From an uncultured Clostridia bacterium (lineage in GTDB: Bacteria > Bacillota_A > Clostridia > TANB77 > CAG-508), in contig CANRFI010000001.1 in the NCBI GenBank assembly GCA_947629855.1, forward strand, positions 7,910 through 71,909: a DNA stretch of 64,000 nt, in the 5' to 3' direction. Shown one piece after another: positions 47,180-59,500 of the stretch. The translations under genes and the position numbers were made by a program. The stretch's first letter is position 1. Every line of letters starts with the position of its first letter. The notes under the pieces were generated by a model, which did not search any database, was not told where the DNA came from, and saw only the letters and a list, made by a program, of their open reading frames with translations.

Positions 47180-50100
47180 ATGAAGAATAGTATTTTAAAA
47201 ATTGGAGTTATTTTATTAGTCATTTTATCAATGACAATGGCAAATTTTATATTTGTCGGAAAGGGACTTATAAGTTATGCAGCAGACAGTGCATCAACTA
47301 ATAATCCAAATGTAGAATTTGAAGCATATTTTAAAGATCAGGATGGTAACAAAGTTACTAAACTAGAAAAGGAAAATATACAAGAAGAAACTTTTTTATA
47401 TTTAAACTTAAACGTAAAGAAAGAAGGATATTTTAATGGAGAGATATCTTTAGAAAATAGTAACTTCGTATTAAAAGAATCTGACAACGAGTATGTAAGT
47501 AAAATAGAAAACAATACAATATACTTAAACCAAATTAGTGTAGGAGCAGCAGGAGAAATAGAAGTAAAAGTTGAACCTATCAAAGAAAATTCTTTTGATA
47601 TAGGTTTATTAAATTTGGTTAGCAAAGTTAATTTAAAAGGTATCTATAGAGACCATACTCAAAGAGATATTACAATTAAAGCAACCAAAGAAGTAAGCCT
47701 TGAAATAGTAGAAAATAATACAGAAGAAAATATGTTAAATGAAATGGAAGTAATTACAAATAAAATTATGAAAATTAATGGACAAGACAAAAGAGTAGTT
47801 CAATTTTCATACAACTTAGGCTTAAAAGAAAACAACTATCCAATAAAAGAAATAAATTCTAAAATAGCAATCCCTAAAATAGATGGAAAATCAGCAGAAG
47901 TTGCAAGCGTATGTTACTTTAACAATATGACTGCATTTCAGTTTGACTATGAAGAAAATGAATTAGTATTAACACTAAAAAATGAAGCAAACAATGAAAA
48001 TAAAGTAAGATGGAAAGCAGAAGGCTCAGAAAACATAGTTATAACTTGTGTTTATGATAAAGATGTTAATATAGAAAATAAACAATTTACATTCATTCAA
48101 AAAATTACCTTATATGATGACAAAACATTAGAAGCAAGTGGAGAAATAAATGTAGGAACAGAAGAATTAGACAATATAATTCAATTAAATAGCAAAAACA
48201 CTGAAGAAAGCATATATAAAGGAAAATTAAATGCTGGAATTGCAAGACAATATCAGAGCAAAACAGAATTAAAAATAAATTACACACCTGCTATATCTAA
48301 TATAGAATTAACAGAAGAAGCAAGTAGATTTGTAATTAAAGATAAAGAATCAAAAGCAAATGTAATATTTAATCAAACTACAGTAAAAAAAGATACAGTT
48401 GAAAAACTATTTGGAACAGATGGAAGTATAACAATATACGATCAAGATGGAAATACACTAGGAACAATTACAAGCACATCAGAAACAGACTTACAAGGAA
48501 ATATCAACATTTCATATGAAGGAAAAAATGTTACTCAAATCACAATCAAAGCTACTAACCCAGTAAGAGAAGGTAGATTAGAACTAACTCATACAAAAAC
48601 AATTCAAGACTCTAAAGATATAGCTAAAGATGCAAGTGAATTAAAAAACAAAGTAACATCACAATATAACACAGACAGTGGAAAGCAAGAAAAAGAAGTT
48701 TCTATGAAATTAGAAAACACTGTAACAAAAGCAAAATTAGAAATAAACAGAGAAGACTTATCAACAGTAGTATCAAATAATGTGGAAATGAAAGCAATTT
48801 TAATATCTAACAATGAACAATATGACTTATTTACTAACCCACAAATTGCAATACAATTACCAGAACAAGTAGAAAACATATCAATTAATAGTGTAGACCT
48901 TCTTTATGATAATGAATTAACTATAAAAAATTATGAAGTAAAAGGAAAAACAATATATGTATATATGGAAGGTGCGCAAACTCAATATCATGAAAATTCT
49001 GTTGAAGGTAGTACAATTGTAATAAATGCAACACTTACAACAAACAAAAAAGTTGCAACAACAGATACAGAAATAAAAATGACTTGTACAAATGGAGAAA
49101 AAACAGAAACAGTATCTCAACCAATAAAAATAGTTGCACCAAAAGATGTTACTACAATATATAATATACAAGGATTAGGAATAGAAACATTAGGACAAGA
49201 AGAAACAAAACAAGTAATGATGGAAAAAAGTAGTAATAGCAAAGAATTAGAAGCACAAATTGAAATCATTAACAACAATCAAAATAATATAGAAAATATA
49301 AAAATATTAGGAGATTTCCCAACAAATAATGATGTTAATAATATGGGAATACAAATAACAAACGGAATAACACTTCAAAACGGAAGCAATGCAAAAGTTT
49401 ATTATTCTGAGAATTCAAAAGCAACAGACGACATAGAAAATGCAGAAAATGGATGGAATGAAAACATTACAGATAACAGCAAAGTATGCAAATTCTTAAT
49501 AATAGTAGATAGTATACAAGCACAAAGCAGTATGCAAGCATCTTATAAATTTATTATTCCTGCAAACTTAGAATATAATCAAGTAGCAAAAACAGGATAC
49601 ACAATAAAAAATACAGACAGTAGTACAAAAGTAGAAAGTGAAATATCTTCTACTGTAATTGAAATGCAAACAGGAATTGGACCAGAAGTTCAAGCAAAAC
49701 TAACAGCAAGTAAAGGTGGAAACGAAATTACTACATCAGTTAAAAATGGAGAAGTAATTAGTTATAATATAGAAGTTAAAAATACAGGTTCAGAAGATAT
49801 AAATGACATATCAGTTAAAGCAAATGTACCAGAAGGAACAATTTTTGTAAAACCAGAAGAAAACTATGAATATACAGGAGCATCTTACTATAAAGAATTT
49901 GACTATAAAACTTTTGAAGGAATAATTAAAACTTTAAAAGTAGGAGAAGTTGTAAATGTATCTTATGAAGTTAGAGTTAAAAATGATACAAAAGAAGGAA
50001 CAGAATTAAAAAATCAAGCAGAAATAAAATATGGTGAAGTTACAAAACAAACAGAAGAAATAAAAAATAGTACATCTAAAGGAGATATAAGAGTCACAGT

Positions 50101-52069
50101 AAAAAGAATTACAGACAAAAGTGTAAACTTATATACATCTGGAGCAGTACAATACTTTGCAATTATAGAAAACATTTCAAATGAAAAACAAGAAAATGTA
50201 AAAATAAAAACAAATCTTTCAAAAGGACTATCTGTAGACAGAGTAATATTAACAACTGATATGAAAGTAGAAGATGGTGAGATTTTCGAAGTCAATAGCC
50301 AACAAAACAACAGTAGTAATGCAAAAAGTGCAGAAGTAGTTGAAATAGATGAAAAAGACATTCCAAAAAGTGAAGAACTAAAATACAATGAAGAAATGAA
50401 CATAGGAACATTAGAGCCAGGACAAAATAAAGTCGTAAGTTATGACCTACTAATAAATGAAGTTGAAAACAATACTCCAATTGAATTTTCAGTTGAAATA
50501 ATAAATGGAAAAGAAAGCTACAAATCAAACAATTGGCAAGATAATGTAAGAGGCATTGATGTCAACTTATCTATGACAGCAAATACACAAAATGAATATG
50601 TACATACAGGAGATACAATAGTATATACAATAACAGTAGAAAATAAAACTGAAGCAGAAACACATTTATTAGTAATAAAAGATAGCTTGCCACAAGCATT
50701 ATCAATAAACAAAATAACATTAGATGGAGAAGAAGTTCAAGGAACTGATTCAAATGAAATAGAAATACCAATACAACTAAATGCTAATGGAAAAAAGACA
50801 ATTGTAATAGAAACAACCGTTGATTACTCAGAAGCAAGAGAAACAGCAGAACCTATTACAAATGTTGCAACAGCAGAATTATATGGTAAAAGTATAGCAA
50901 CTACAACATCTATTAATCACATTATAGAAGCAAATAAACAAGAAACTTCTGATCCAAATTTAAGTGACCCTAACGGAAACAATGGAAATGGTGGAAACAG
51001 TGGAAATAACGGAAACAATAATGTAGAAAATAATGACGTTGCAAGTGGAAACAAAACAATTATGGGTACAGCTTGGTATGATGAAAATGCTAATGGAAAG
51101 AAAGAACAAGGAGAACAATTACTAAGCAATATAAAAGTAAAACTATTAAATGTAGAAACAAATAACCTAGTAAAAGATAACAAGGGTAAAACATTAGAAA
51201 CAGTAACTAATGAAAACGGAATTTATGTACTAGATAAAATAGCAAATGGAAAATACATTATTATATTTGAATATAACAATACACAATATGCTTTAACTAA
51301 ATATAAAGCAGAAGGAATATCAGAAGCAGAAAATTCAAATGTTTTATTAAATCAATTAGTAATTGAAAATGAAACAAAAGAAGTTGCATCAACAGATATA
51401 TTAACAATTAACGACCAAAACATTTCAAATGTAAATATAGGTCTAATCAAATTACAAAAATTTGACTTAGAATTAACAAAAACAGTAAACAAAGTATTAG
51501 TTCAAAATGCTAGTGGTACTACAGTAAGAGAATATCAAGATGCAGACTTAGCAAAAATAGAAATACCAGGAAAAGACTTAAATGGTTCAACTGTTATAAT
51601 TGAATATAAAATAAGCGTAGCCAATAAAGGTGAAGTAGAAGGATATGTAAGAAAAATAGCAGATTATGTACCAGCAGATTTAAGATTTAGTTCAGAATTA
51701 AATAAAGACTGGTATCAAGTAGGAAATACACTATATACAGAAAAATTAGCAAATGAAAAAATAAAAGCAGGAGAAACAAAGACAATCACTTTAACTTTAA
51801 CAAAAACAATGACAGAAAATAACACAGGTTCTGTTCCAAATATAGCAGAAATTGTAGAATATTATAATGAATTAGGATTAAAAGACATAAATTCTACACC
51901 AGGAAATAGAGCAAAAACAGAAAATGACTATAGCCAAGCAGATACAATTATAAGTGTAAAAACAGGAGAAATTGTATATACAGGATTAATCATTGCAGGA
52001 GTAGTAGCATTAGGAATTGTAGCAGTAGTAATTGCAATAAAAAAGAAAAATACAATTGATGAAATATAG
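47180..52069 (+). CDS. Giant surface adhesin with DUF11-like and SdrD-B-like domains
   Basis: 1629 residues. Signal peptide 1-34 (SYAADS cleavage-like). A long beta-rich region of adhesin type; DUF11-like repeats near 835-950 (NGEVISYNIEVKNTGSEDINDISVKANVPEGT) and 1125-1235; a Gly/Asn linker at about 1259-1290; an SdrD-B-like domain from 1294 (GTAWYDENANGKKEQGEQLLSNIKVKLL..); a further DUF11-like domain; then ISVKTGE, a membrane helix and KKK. No LPxTG is present; ISVKTG, found again in the paralogue at 56541, may be a non-standard anchor signal. AAGGAGG precedes ATG. Confidence 0.88.
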   Translation: MKNSILKIGVILLVILSMTMANFIFVGKGLISYAADSASTNNPNVEFEAYFKDQDGNKVTKLEKENIQEETFLYLNLNVKKEGYFNGEISLENSNFVLKESDNEYVSKIENNTIYLNQISVGAAGEIEVKVEPIKENSFDIGLLNLVSKVNLKGIYRDHTQRDITIKATKEVSLEIVENNTEENMLNEMEVITNKIMKINGQDKRVVQFSYNLGLKENNYPIKEINSKIAIPKIDGKSAEVASVCYFNNMTAFQFDYEENELVLTLKNEANNENKVRWKAEGSENIVITCVYDKDVNIENKQFTFIQKITLYDDKTLEASGEINVGTEELDNIIQLNSKNTEESIYKGKLNAGIARQYQSKTELKINYTPAISNIELTEEASRFVIKDKESKANVIFNQTTVKKDTVEKLFGTDGSITIYDQDGNTLGTITSTSETDLQGNINISYEGKNVTQITIKATNPVREGRLELTHTKTIQDSKDIAKDASELKNKVTSQYNTDSGKQEKEVSMKLENTVTKAKLEINREDLSTVVSNNVEMKAILISNNEQYDLFTNPQIAIQLPEQVENISINSVDLLYDNELTIKNYEVKGKTIYVYMEGAQTQYHENSVEGSTIVINATLTTNKKVATTDTEIKMTCTNGEKTETVSQPIKIVAPKDVTTIYNIQGLGIETLGQEETKQVMMEKSSNSKELEAQIEIINNNQNNIENIKILGDFPTNNDVNNMGIQITNGITLQNGSNAKVYYSENSKATDDIENAENGWNENITDNSKVCKFLIIVDSIQAQSSMQASYKFIIPANLEYNQVAKTGYTIKNTDSSTKVESEISSTVIEMQTGIGPEVQAKLTASKGGNEITTSVKNGEVISYNIEVKNTGSEDINDISVKANVPEGTIFVKPEENYEYTGASYYKEFDYKTFEGIIKTLKVGEVVNVSYEVRVKNDTKEGTELKNQAEIKYGEVTKQTEEIKNSTSKGDIRVTVKRITDKSVNLYTSGAVQYFAIIENISNEKQENVKIKTNLSKGLSVDRVILTTDMKVEDGEIFEVNSQQNNSSNAKSAEVVEIDEKDIPKSEELKYNEEMNIGTLEPGQNKVVSYDLLINEVENNTPIEFSVEIINGKESYKSNNWQDNVRGIDVNLSMTANTQNEYVHTGDTIVYTITVENKTEAETHLLVIKDSLPQALSINKITLDGEEVQGTDSNEIEIPIQLNANGKKTIVIETTVDYSEARETAEPITNVATAELYGKSIATTTSINHIIEANKQETSDPNLSDPNGNNGNGGNSGNNGNNNVENNDVASGNKTIMGTAWYDENANGKKEQGEQLLSNIKVKLLNVETNNLVKDNKGKTLETVTNENGIYVLDKIANGKYIIIFEYNNTQYALTKYKAEGISEAENSNVLLNQLVIENETKEVASTDILTINDQNISNVNIGLIKLQKFDLELTKTVNKVLVQNASGTTVREYQDADLAKIEIPGKDLNGSTVIIEYKISVANKGEVEGYVRKIADYVPADLRFSSELNKDWYQVGNTLYTEKLANEKIKAGETKTITLTLTKTMTENNTGSVPNIAEIVEYYNELGLKDINSTPGNRAKTENDYSQADTIISVKTGEIVYTGLIIAGVVALGIVAVVIAIKKKNTIDEI

Positions 52070-52093
52070 ATGGAAGGGAAGGAGGAAAATAAA

Positions 52094-55000
52094 ATGAATA
52101 AAATAAAAAAGTTAGCAATTAGTATTATAATAGCCTTTCTTGCTATATTAGGAATATGTGCAAGTTCTAATGCGTATTATGTAGGACAAAGCGTAGATGT
52201 AACTTATAATGCTTATGCAAACAATGGAAATATTTACTGTGTTGAACATGGGCAAGCTTTAAGAGAACATAACTATTATAAAATAATTTCACAAGTAAAC
52301 ATAGAAGGAAGAAAATCAACTGACTATAAAGGAAATACACGAGACAGTTGGCATAATGCAAAAATGGCATACATATTATCATCATCTGATGTAGGAGCAG
52401 TAAGAAATGCTGTATGGAACTATATGTATACATGGCTATATAACGTTGGTAGATATCATAGTGGAGTATACTTAGGATTTTCAAATGGCGTAACTGGTTC
52501 ACCTACTTATTTAGATACAGAATCTTCAAATTATGCAAATAATTTTAAAAATATGGAAAAAATAAAAGACAATACAAACTATGATAAAATAAAAATAACA
52601 CCATATTTAAAAGACGAAAAAACTTATATAAGAGTAGGACCATTCAACTGGACCTTTCCAGGTACACTAAAAAATATTGAAGTAAATGACCAAAATAACA
52701 AAAAAATAGACGGAGTTATATATAGTAGATTCAAAGGTGGAGAAGAATATTGGACTAATGCAAACGGAATTGCATCTGGAAAAAATTTCTATGTATCAGT
52801 ACCAATGAGTACAGACCTTACAAAATTAACAAAAATTACTGGAGAAGCTGAAACAACAGTAAAAGGTGCAACAATATGGTTCTTAGAATCACTTGAAGGA
52901 TACAAACAAAACTTAATAATTAGAGAACCTCATAGTGCACCATTAAAAATAAAAACACCATTTAAAATCGACATACCATTATTAGGAAACTTAAAAGTAA
53001 TAAAAGTAAATGAAGACAACGAACAATTTCCATTAGCAAATGTTGGATTCATATTTGAGCAAACAGATTTGAAAAAATATCTAAGCCAAGATAGTTCAGG
53101 AAAAATTACTTACGTAGATAAAAAAGAGGATGCACATGAATGGAGAACAAATGAGTATGGTGAAATAATGATTGAAAACATTATAATTGGAAACTATATG
53201 GCATATGAAACAGAAAATCCAAACTATGGATATGAAATAAAAACTGATGGAACACCAAAAGAGGTAGAAGCAGGAGAAGAAGCTAGTGTTGTTATAATAG
53301 GAAACAAACAAATCTATGTAAAATTATCAGGATTTGTATGGAAAGATGTAGTAGACAGTAAAACAGGAGATGGAAAAGACAGAAACGATTTGTTTGCAGA
53401 AGGAAATGAAACAAATGACATATTATTTGATGGAATCAAAGTAAGATTAAAAGATAGAAGAACAGGTGAAACTGTAAAAGAAACAGTAACAGGTCAGCTA
53501 TCTGAAACACATCAAGGTCCACCACCAGAACAATCACATTACAGTGATGAAAATGGACATAATGGACATGGCGAATATCTATTTATGGATGTACTAATTG
53601 ATGAATTACAAAACTATTATATCGAATTCGAATATGATGGATTAACATATACAAATGTTGTACCATATTTAGATAAAGACAACGGTTCAAAGGCATCCGA
53701 GTCAGAAAAAGAAAGAGATGCATTTAATAAAAACTTCTCTAAAATCGAAGGAAAAACAAGAAATGAAGGAGTAACGATTGATGGAGAAGGAAATGAAAAA
53801 TTCGGATTATCATATAATATTGATGAAGTAAGTAGAGTAGCAACATTAATTAATAATGGTCAGTACACAATTACTGCCAATACAGATGTAACTGAATTCA
53901 TAATAAAAGATCATTTTACATACGGACAAGAAGAAATAAAACATATAAACTTAGGATTATATGAAAGAGAACAACCAGACTTAGACATACACAAAGATAT
54001 TCAAAATGTAAGATTAACTATAAATAAATATGAACATACTTACAATTTTGCACAAAGAATAGTTAACTCAGGAGAATATGAAGATGGATTCAATGTAGGT
54101 GTTAAATTTGGATTAGATTCTAATATACCATACACAACAGCAATTTATAAATCTGACTATGACTATATTAATGAAAACGATAAAAGTAGAGAACTAAAAG
54201 CATACATTACATATAGAATTGCTATTACAAACAAATCTTCAAACTTAATTGCCAAAGTTAATAGTCTTGTAGATTACTTTGATGCTAGATATAGTATTGA
54301 AGGTGTAGGTACAAAACTAAATGAAGACGGAACAATAGCTAATGCATTGAATTATACTGAAGATACTGCATATAAAAACGATAAATTCAAAAAAATGATT
54401 ATTTATAATGATGCAACTATAGATAATCAACAAAGAAATGGAGATTTATATGTACAATTTGCTTTAGACAGAACAGCAATCAGTGAAATATTAGAAGATA
54501 GAGAAACATCAGATGATACTATAAAATTACTCGATAATATAGTAGAAATTAATTCTTACTCAATATATAGAGATGGTAAAATCTATGCTGGAATTGATAT
54601 AAATTCTGCACCAGGAAATGCAGTACCAGGAAATGAACCAACATATGAAGACGATACAGAAAAAGCACCTGCATTAAAACTAGAAGTAGCAGATGCAAGA
54701 CAAATGGCAGGTAAGGTATTTGTAGATGGAACAGAGGCTAAACTAATGAGTGGACTTATTCGTGAAGGTAATGGACAATATGATGATGGAGAAACACCAA
54801 TTGGAGATGTTCAAATTACTTTAACAGAAAATTCTGGAACTGGAAAAGTTTATGAAACAAAAACAGTATCAGAAGATGGAACATATGGATTTAATCAAGA
54901 TGAAACAACAGGAAAGTGGACAATTGAAAAAGTAACAGATACAAACAAAACATATGAAATAAAACAAGAACTAAAAGAAGGAGACTTTTTAATACCAAAT

Positions 55001-56248
55001 TATATACCAGGAGACTATACACTAACATATACATGGGGAAATGATACATACACAGTACAAAACTATAAAGGAACAATTTATAAAAATCAAGACAGACAAA
55101 ACAATAGAAGCTGGTATAAAGAAGATGTAGAAACTAGATATAGTGATGCATTAGATAACTATGATAAAGGACAAGATGCACCTAAAGGTTCAAGACTTCA
55201 AATAGATGAAGAAATGAAAAACGTTAATAAAAATACAAATACTTCTTTCACAAGAACGCAAATGGACTCTACAACACCTACAATGGGAATTACAATAGAA
55301 AATGTTGCAAATGTAGCAGAACGTATTACAACATCATCATATGGAGATGAATTAATATATAAAGTAAGTAACATAGATTTTGGTATTGTAGAAAGAGCAA
55401 GACAACAATTAGCATTAACAAAAAGAATTAAAACAATGAAGCTTACATTAGCAAATGGTCAAGTAATATCTGACATAACAATAGATGAAGATGGAAATAT
55501 GACTGGAAACCAAAACAATGTAACTTATATGAAACCAGACAAAAATATGAATCCAAAAAACGGATACTTGAGAATAGAATTAGACAATGAAATGATACAA
55601 GGAGCAATTTTACAAGTAGGATATTCTATTGTAGCAGAAAACCAAAGTGAAGTAGATTATATATCATCTAAATACTATAACTATGGATCACAAATTAAAG
55701 AAGAAGAAAGAGGACCAATGGTTACTCTAACACCATCAGGAATTGTTGATTACTTAGATAAAGATTGGGCATTTGACGAAAAGATAAATCCTGAGTGGAA
55801 AGTGAAGACATTAGATGAGTTAAAAGAAAAAGTAATAGAAGAAGTATATAATAGTGATGAATCAACTATAGAAGACAAAATTATATTGTACACAGAAGGT
55901 TTAGCAGGTGAATTACCACCTATAAAACCAGATAATCAAGCAGAAATAATGTTAAATGTTTCAAAAGAATTATCAACAACAGAGGATATCTCATTAGATA
56001 ACGAAACAGAACTAACAGACATAACAAAACCAGGTGGATCTAAAATGACAACATTATTAGGTAACTATGTACCAGGAGCACAACCAAAAGAAGCAGATGA
56101 AGCAATGGCAGAAACAACAATTGTAACACCACCTACAGGTGAAAATCAAAATTATATTATTATGATTACACTTGGAGTAACACTATTAATTACTTTAGGT
56201 TCAGGAGTTATAGTTATCAAGAAAAAAATGTTTAACAAAAACAAATAA
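52094..56248 (+). CDS. Giant surface protein with SpaA/SdrD-like domains and a PPTG sorting signal
   Basis: 1384 residues. Signal peptide 1-27; an N-terminal region with NGNIYCVEHGQAL and NAVWNYMYTWL recalls thioester adhesin domains, but the usual TQxA glutamine is absent. SpaA/CnaB-like domain near 297-395 (LGNLKVIKVNEDNEQFPLANVGFIFEQ); SdrD-B-like modules (LSGFVWKDVVDSKTGDGKDRNDLF; AGKVFVDGTEAKLMSGLIREGNGQYDDGETPIGDVQITL). The C-terminus VTPPTGENQNY, a membrane helix and KKK form a variant sortase signal. ATG 52094 is chosen with GGAAGGAGG upstream; it is co-transcribed with the preceding adhesin. Confidence 0.88.
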   Translation: MNKIKKLAISIIIAFLAILGICASSNAYYVGQSVDVTYNAYANNGNIYCVEHGQALREHNYYKIISQVNIEGRKSTDYKGNTRDSWHNAKMAYILSSSDVGAVRNAVWNYMYTWLYNVGRYHSGVYLGFSNGVTGSPTYLDTESSNYANNFKNMEKIKDNTNYDKIKITPYLKDEKTYIRVGPFNWTFPGTLKNIEVNDQNNKKIDGVIYSRFKGGEEYWTNANGIASGKNFYVSVPMSTDLTKLTKITGEAETTVKGATIWFLESLEGYKQNLIIREPHSAPLKIKTPFKIDIPLLGNLKVIKVNEDNEQFPLANVGFIFEQTDLKKYLSQDSSGKITYVDKKEDAHEWRTNEYGEIMIENIIIGNYMAYETENPNYGYEIKTDGTPKEVEAGEEASVVIIGNKQIYVKLSGFVWKDVVDSKTGDGKDRNDLFAEGNETNDILFDGIKVRLKDRRTGETVKETVTGQLSETHQGPPPEQSHYSDENGHNGHGEYLFMDVLIDELQNYYIEFEYDGLTYTNVVPYLDKDNGSKASESEKERDAFNKNFSKIEGKTRNEGVTIDGEGNEKFGLSYNIDEVSRVATLINNGQYTITANTDVTEFIIKDHFTYGQEEIKHINLGLYEREQPDLDIHKDIQNVRLTINKYEHTYNFAQRIVNSGEYEDGFNVGVKFGLDSNIPYTTAIYKSDYDYINENDKSRELKAYITYRIAITNKSSNLIAKVNSLVDYFDARYSIEGVGTKLNEDGTIANALNYTEDTAYKNDKFKKMIIYNDATIDNQQRNGDLYVQFALDRTAISEILEDRETSDDTIKLLDNIVEINSYSIYRDGKIYAGIDINSAPGNAVPGNEPTYEDDTEKAPALKLEVADARQMAGKVFVDGTEAKLMSGLIREGNGQYDDGETPIGDVQITLTENSGTGKVYETKTVSEDGTYGFNQDETTGKWTIEKVTDTNKTYEIKQELKEGDFLIPNYIPGDYTLTYTWGNDTYTVQNYKGTIYKNQDRQNNRSWYKEDVETRYSDALDNYDKGQDAPKGSRLQIDEEMKNVNKNTNTSFTRTQMDSTTPTMGITIENVANVAERITTSSYGDELIYKVSNIDFGIVERARQQLALTKRIKTMKLTLANGQVISDITIDEDGNMTGNQNNVTYMKPDKNMNPKNGYLRIELDNEMIQGAILQVGYSIVAENQSEVDYISSKYYNYGSQIKEEERGPMVTLTPSGIVDYLDKDWAFDEKINPEWKVKTLDELKEKVIEEVYNSDESTIEDKIILYTEGLAGELPPIKPDNQAEIMLNVSKELSTTEDISLDNETELTDITKPGGSKMTTLLGNYVPGAQPKEADEAMAETTIVTPPTGENQNYIIMITLGVTLLITLGSGVIVIKKKMFNKNK

Positions 56249-56262
56249 ACATTATAACTTAT

Positions 56263-56309
56263 AAAAACTATCAAGCAAGGAATAATTTTCCTTGCTTGAT
56301 AGTTTTTTT
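56263..56309 (+). terminator. Strong rho-independent terminator
   Basis: A 20-bp perfect stem (56263-56282 with 56288-56307), loop TAATT, T run. It ends the two-gene adhesin unit. Confidence 0.93.
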
Positions 56310-56428
56310 GCTAAACATACGCAAATGTACAGTACAAGGATTACCAAATAAATTCTAAAAAATGTGTGACAAATATTACAAAAATGTAAAAAAAAATTAA
56401 TAAAAAATCATAATTATTTATAAATATA

Positions 56429-56506
56429 CTTCCGTAGCAGTTAAAAAGACATTTCAAAATACTGAAAGATAGTAGTATTGATTTAATTTAAAAAAATTCT
56501 TATACT
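56429..56506 (+). promoter_or_regulatory. CTTCCGTA element and promoter of the second adhesin unit
   Basis: CTTCCGTA (56429-56436), 41 nt, TTGATT (56478-56483), 17 bp, TATACT (56501-56506). The same layout as upstream of 47180. Confidence 0.5.
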
Positions 56507-56540
56507 TAAAGTAATATAAAAAAAAAGGTGGAGAATTCTT

Positions 56541-59500
56541 ATGAAGAAGAAACTATTACATTATTTAATTGCAGTTATGCTAATTATAACTTTAGCAGGA
56601 TTTGATCTAATACTAATGGGACACAGAATTATACTGGCAATTAATGAGGAAACCAGTATAACATTTGAAGCATATTTTGAGAAAGAACAAGCTATTATCA
56701 GTCAAACAGAAAACTTGAGCGTTAATGTTTTAATTAATGATTCAGGTATATTAGAGAACGGAAAAATAAAACTAGAAAATAATAACTTTGTTGTAGATCA
56801 AGAAAAAATAGCTGATGAAAGAATAAAATCAGTTAATCAAGAAGGAAATGAAATAGAATTAAATCAAATTATTGGAGAAGCTAAAGCAATTATTTTGCCA
56901 ATTAAATTCAATAAAAATAATGCAAATACAGCTAACTACTTTGAACAAGTAAGTAATATGAAATTAATAGGAGAATATAGACAAGAAGGTAATACTATAA
57001 AAGTAGAAAAACAATTTCCAATTAAGATTATGTGGACAGAACAAGCAGAAATAAACTTAAATCAAGAAACAGAAAAATACATAAACTTAGGAGAAGCAGG
57101 AATCTTAATACAACAAAAAATACAATTAGAAGTAGTAAATAATGTATTACCAGTAGAAAGCGAAGAATTAAAAGTAGAAATAAATGAACTAGATGGACAA
57201 ATGCCATATAAATATGCCATTTTGCAAAATGGAAAGAAAATAGAAGAAAATAGATATCAAATTGATGAAGAAAACAAAATAATAACTATAAATTATCAAC
57301 AAAACGGAGAAAATATACAATGGAAAAATGAAATAGATGAATATAAAATAATATATACATACCCTAAAGATATTGGATATAAAAAGAGAACAATTAATTT
57401 AAATACAAATGCAAATATCAAACTATATACAAAAGACACCACAGAAAAATCCGAAGCAAAACAACAAGAAATTGATTCAATAGGTCACGTTATAACATTA
57501 AACAAAATAACAACACCATATATTTATAAGGGATATCTATATGCAAATGTAGAAAATAAAACTCAATATAATGAAAAATTAACTCTAGAAGTATCAAGTG
57601 TAGACACTAAACAAAAATTAAGCCTAAAAGAAAGCAATCTATTTCTAGATGAGCAAAACAAAAAATACGACACAAAAGCAAACATTGCATATCAAAAAAT
57701 TTTAATAAATAAAGAAAATATGATTAATATTTTAGGAGAAAATGGAAATATACAATTCCTAAGCAAAGATGGTATTACTGTAAACACTATAGATAATAAT
57801 AGCCAAGTAGATGAGAATGGAAATATTGTATATTCTATTGATAATGGAATAGAAGATTTAGAAATTTTAATTACAGAAGCAGAGCAAGAAGGAAATTTAG
57901 AAATTTATATACAAAAAGCTATAAATGGTAAAACTGAATACACAAAACAGCAATTAAAAAGATTTGTAAATTTAGAAACTACAACTCAATTAACAAGTGA
58001 ACTAGAAACAGAAATCAATTCAAAAAATATAGAATTAAAAGATACAAAAACAGAAGCTAAATTAGAAATTAATAATAAAGAATGGTCAACATTACAAGAA
58101 AATACAAATATACAAATGGTAGTCACATTAAAATCTAATAATAATGAATACGACTTATGGAAAAACCCAAAATTATATTTTAAATTACCAGATGGAATTG
58201 AAAATATAAAAGTTAATTCTATAATCCCATTTAGCAATGATATATTTGTATGCAAATCAGCATTATTAAACGAGGAAGAAAAAGTAATACAAATAGAACT
58301 AGAAGGAGAACAACTAGAATTTAATAATAGTGAAAATGATGAAATGCAAATGATTATAAACTGTGATGTCACTATGTCTAAATTAGAAGCCTCTAAAGAT
58401 ACAGAAATAGAATTAAAATATAAAAATGATAATGGAAATCAAGAAGAATATATTACTGAAGTACCAATACATATAAACTCAAAATACGGAGTTTTATTAT
58501 ATAGTTCATTAGACGGATACAATAACGAAAATAATGTATTAGAAACTATATCAAATGATATAGCAACAGGAAAAATGGACATTCAAGCAGAAGAAAAACA
58601 AAGTAAAGCACATACAGAACTAATTAATAACTTCGAAGATAAAATTAATAATATAGAAATGATAGTAAACATACCAAATGAAGAAAATACAAACTTGGAA
58701 ATGATGAAAAGTACAGTTAATTTAGAATTAATAAATGCAATACAGATTTCACAAAATAATGTAGAAGTTTATTATGCAACCGAAGATATCGATAAAAATA
58801 GTGATAAATGGACAAAAGAATTACTAAATTTAAAAGAAGTAAAAAAGGTAAAAATTGTTGCAAATGAACTTAATCCAGGAGAAAAACTACCAATAAGTTA
58901 TTTATTAAAAATACCAGAAAACATAAGTGAGAATCAAGTTGCATATCAAGTAACAATGCTACATTATCAATATCAAGGACAAGAATTTGAAACTTATTCA
59001 AATTTAAAATTAATGACTGAACAAACAGAAAAAATTCAAACACTAGCTACAAAAAATCAAGGACAAGAAATAGTAAATCAAAATTTAGATGGGGTTAATG
59101 TTAATGTTAAAGCATCAACAGTAGAAAAAGAAATTAATAATGGAGATTCCGTAAAAGAGGGACAAACAATAAAATACAACATAGAGGTTAAAAATAATAC
59201 ACAAGCAAACTTACATAACTTTTCATTAGAAGGTTTCCAAACAGATGCACAAGGAAATCAAAATGTTACATTTTTTAATATGAAAAAATTACAAGAACTA
59301 GATTTAGCAACTTCACAAGAAGTTGAATCTACAAGATATATGGAAGATCCAGATCTAAAAAGCATAAAAATCGAAAAGAGCGAAATTTCAGTTGGAGAAA
59401 CTGTAAATTTCCAATATGAATTTACTATAAATGAAAGAAAAAATACAGAAGAAATTACAAAGGGAAAAATTGTAATAAGAGCAGATGATTTAGAAAGAAC

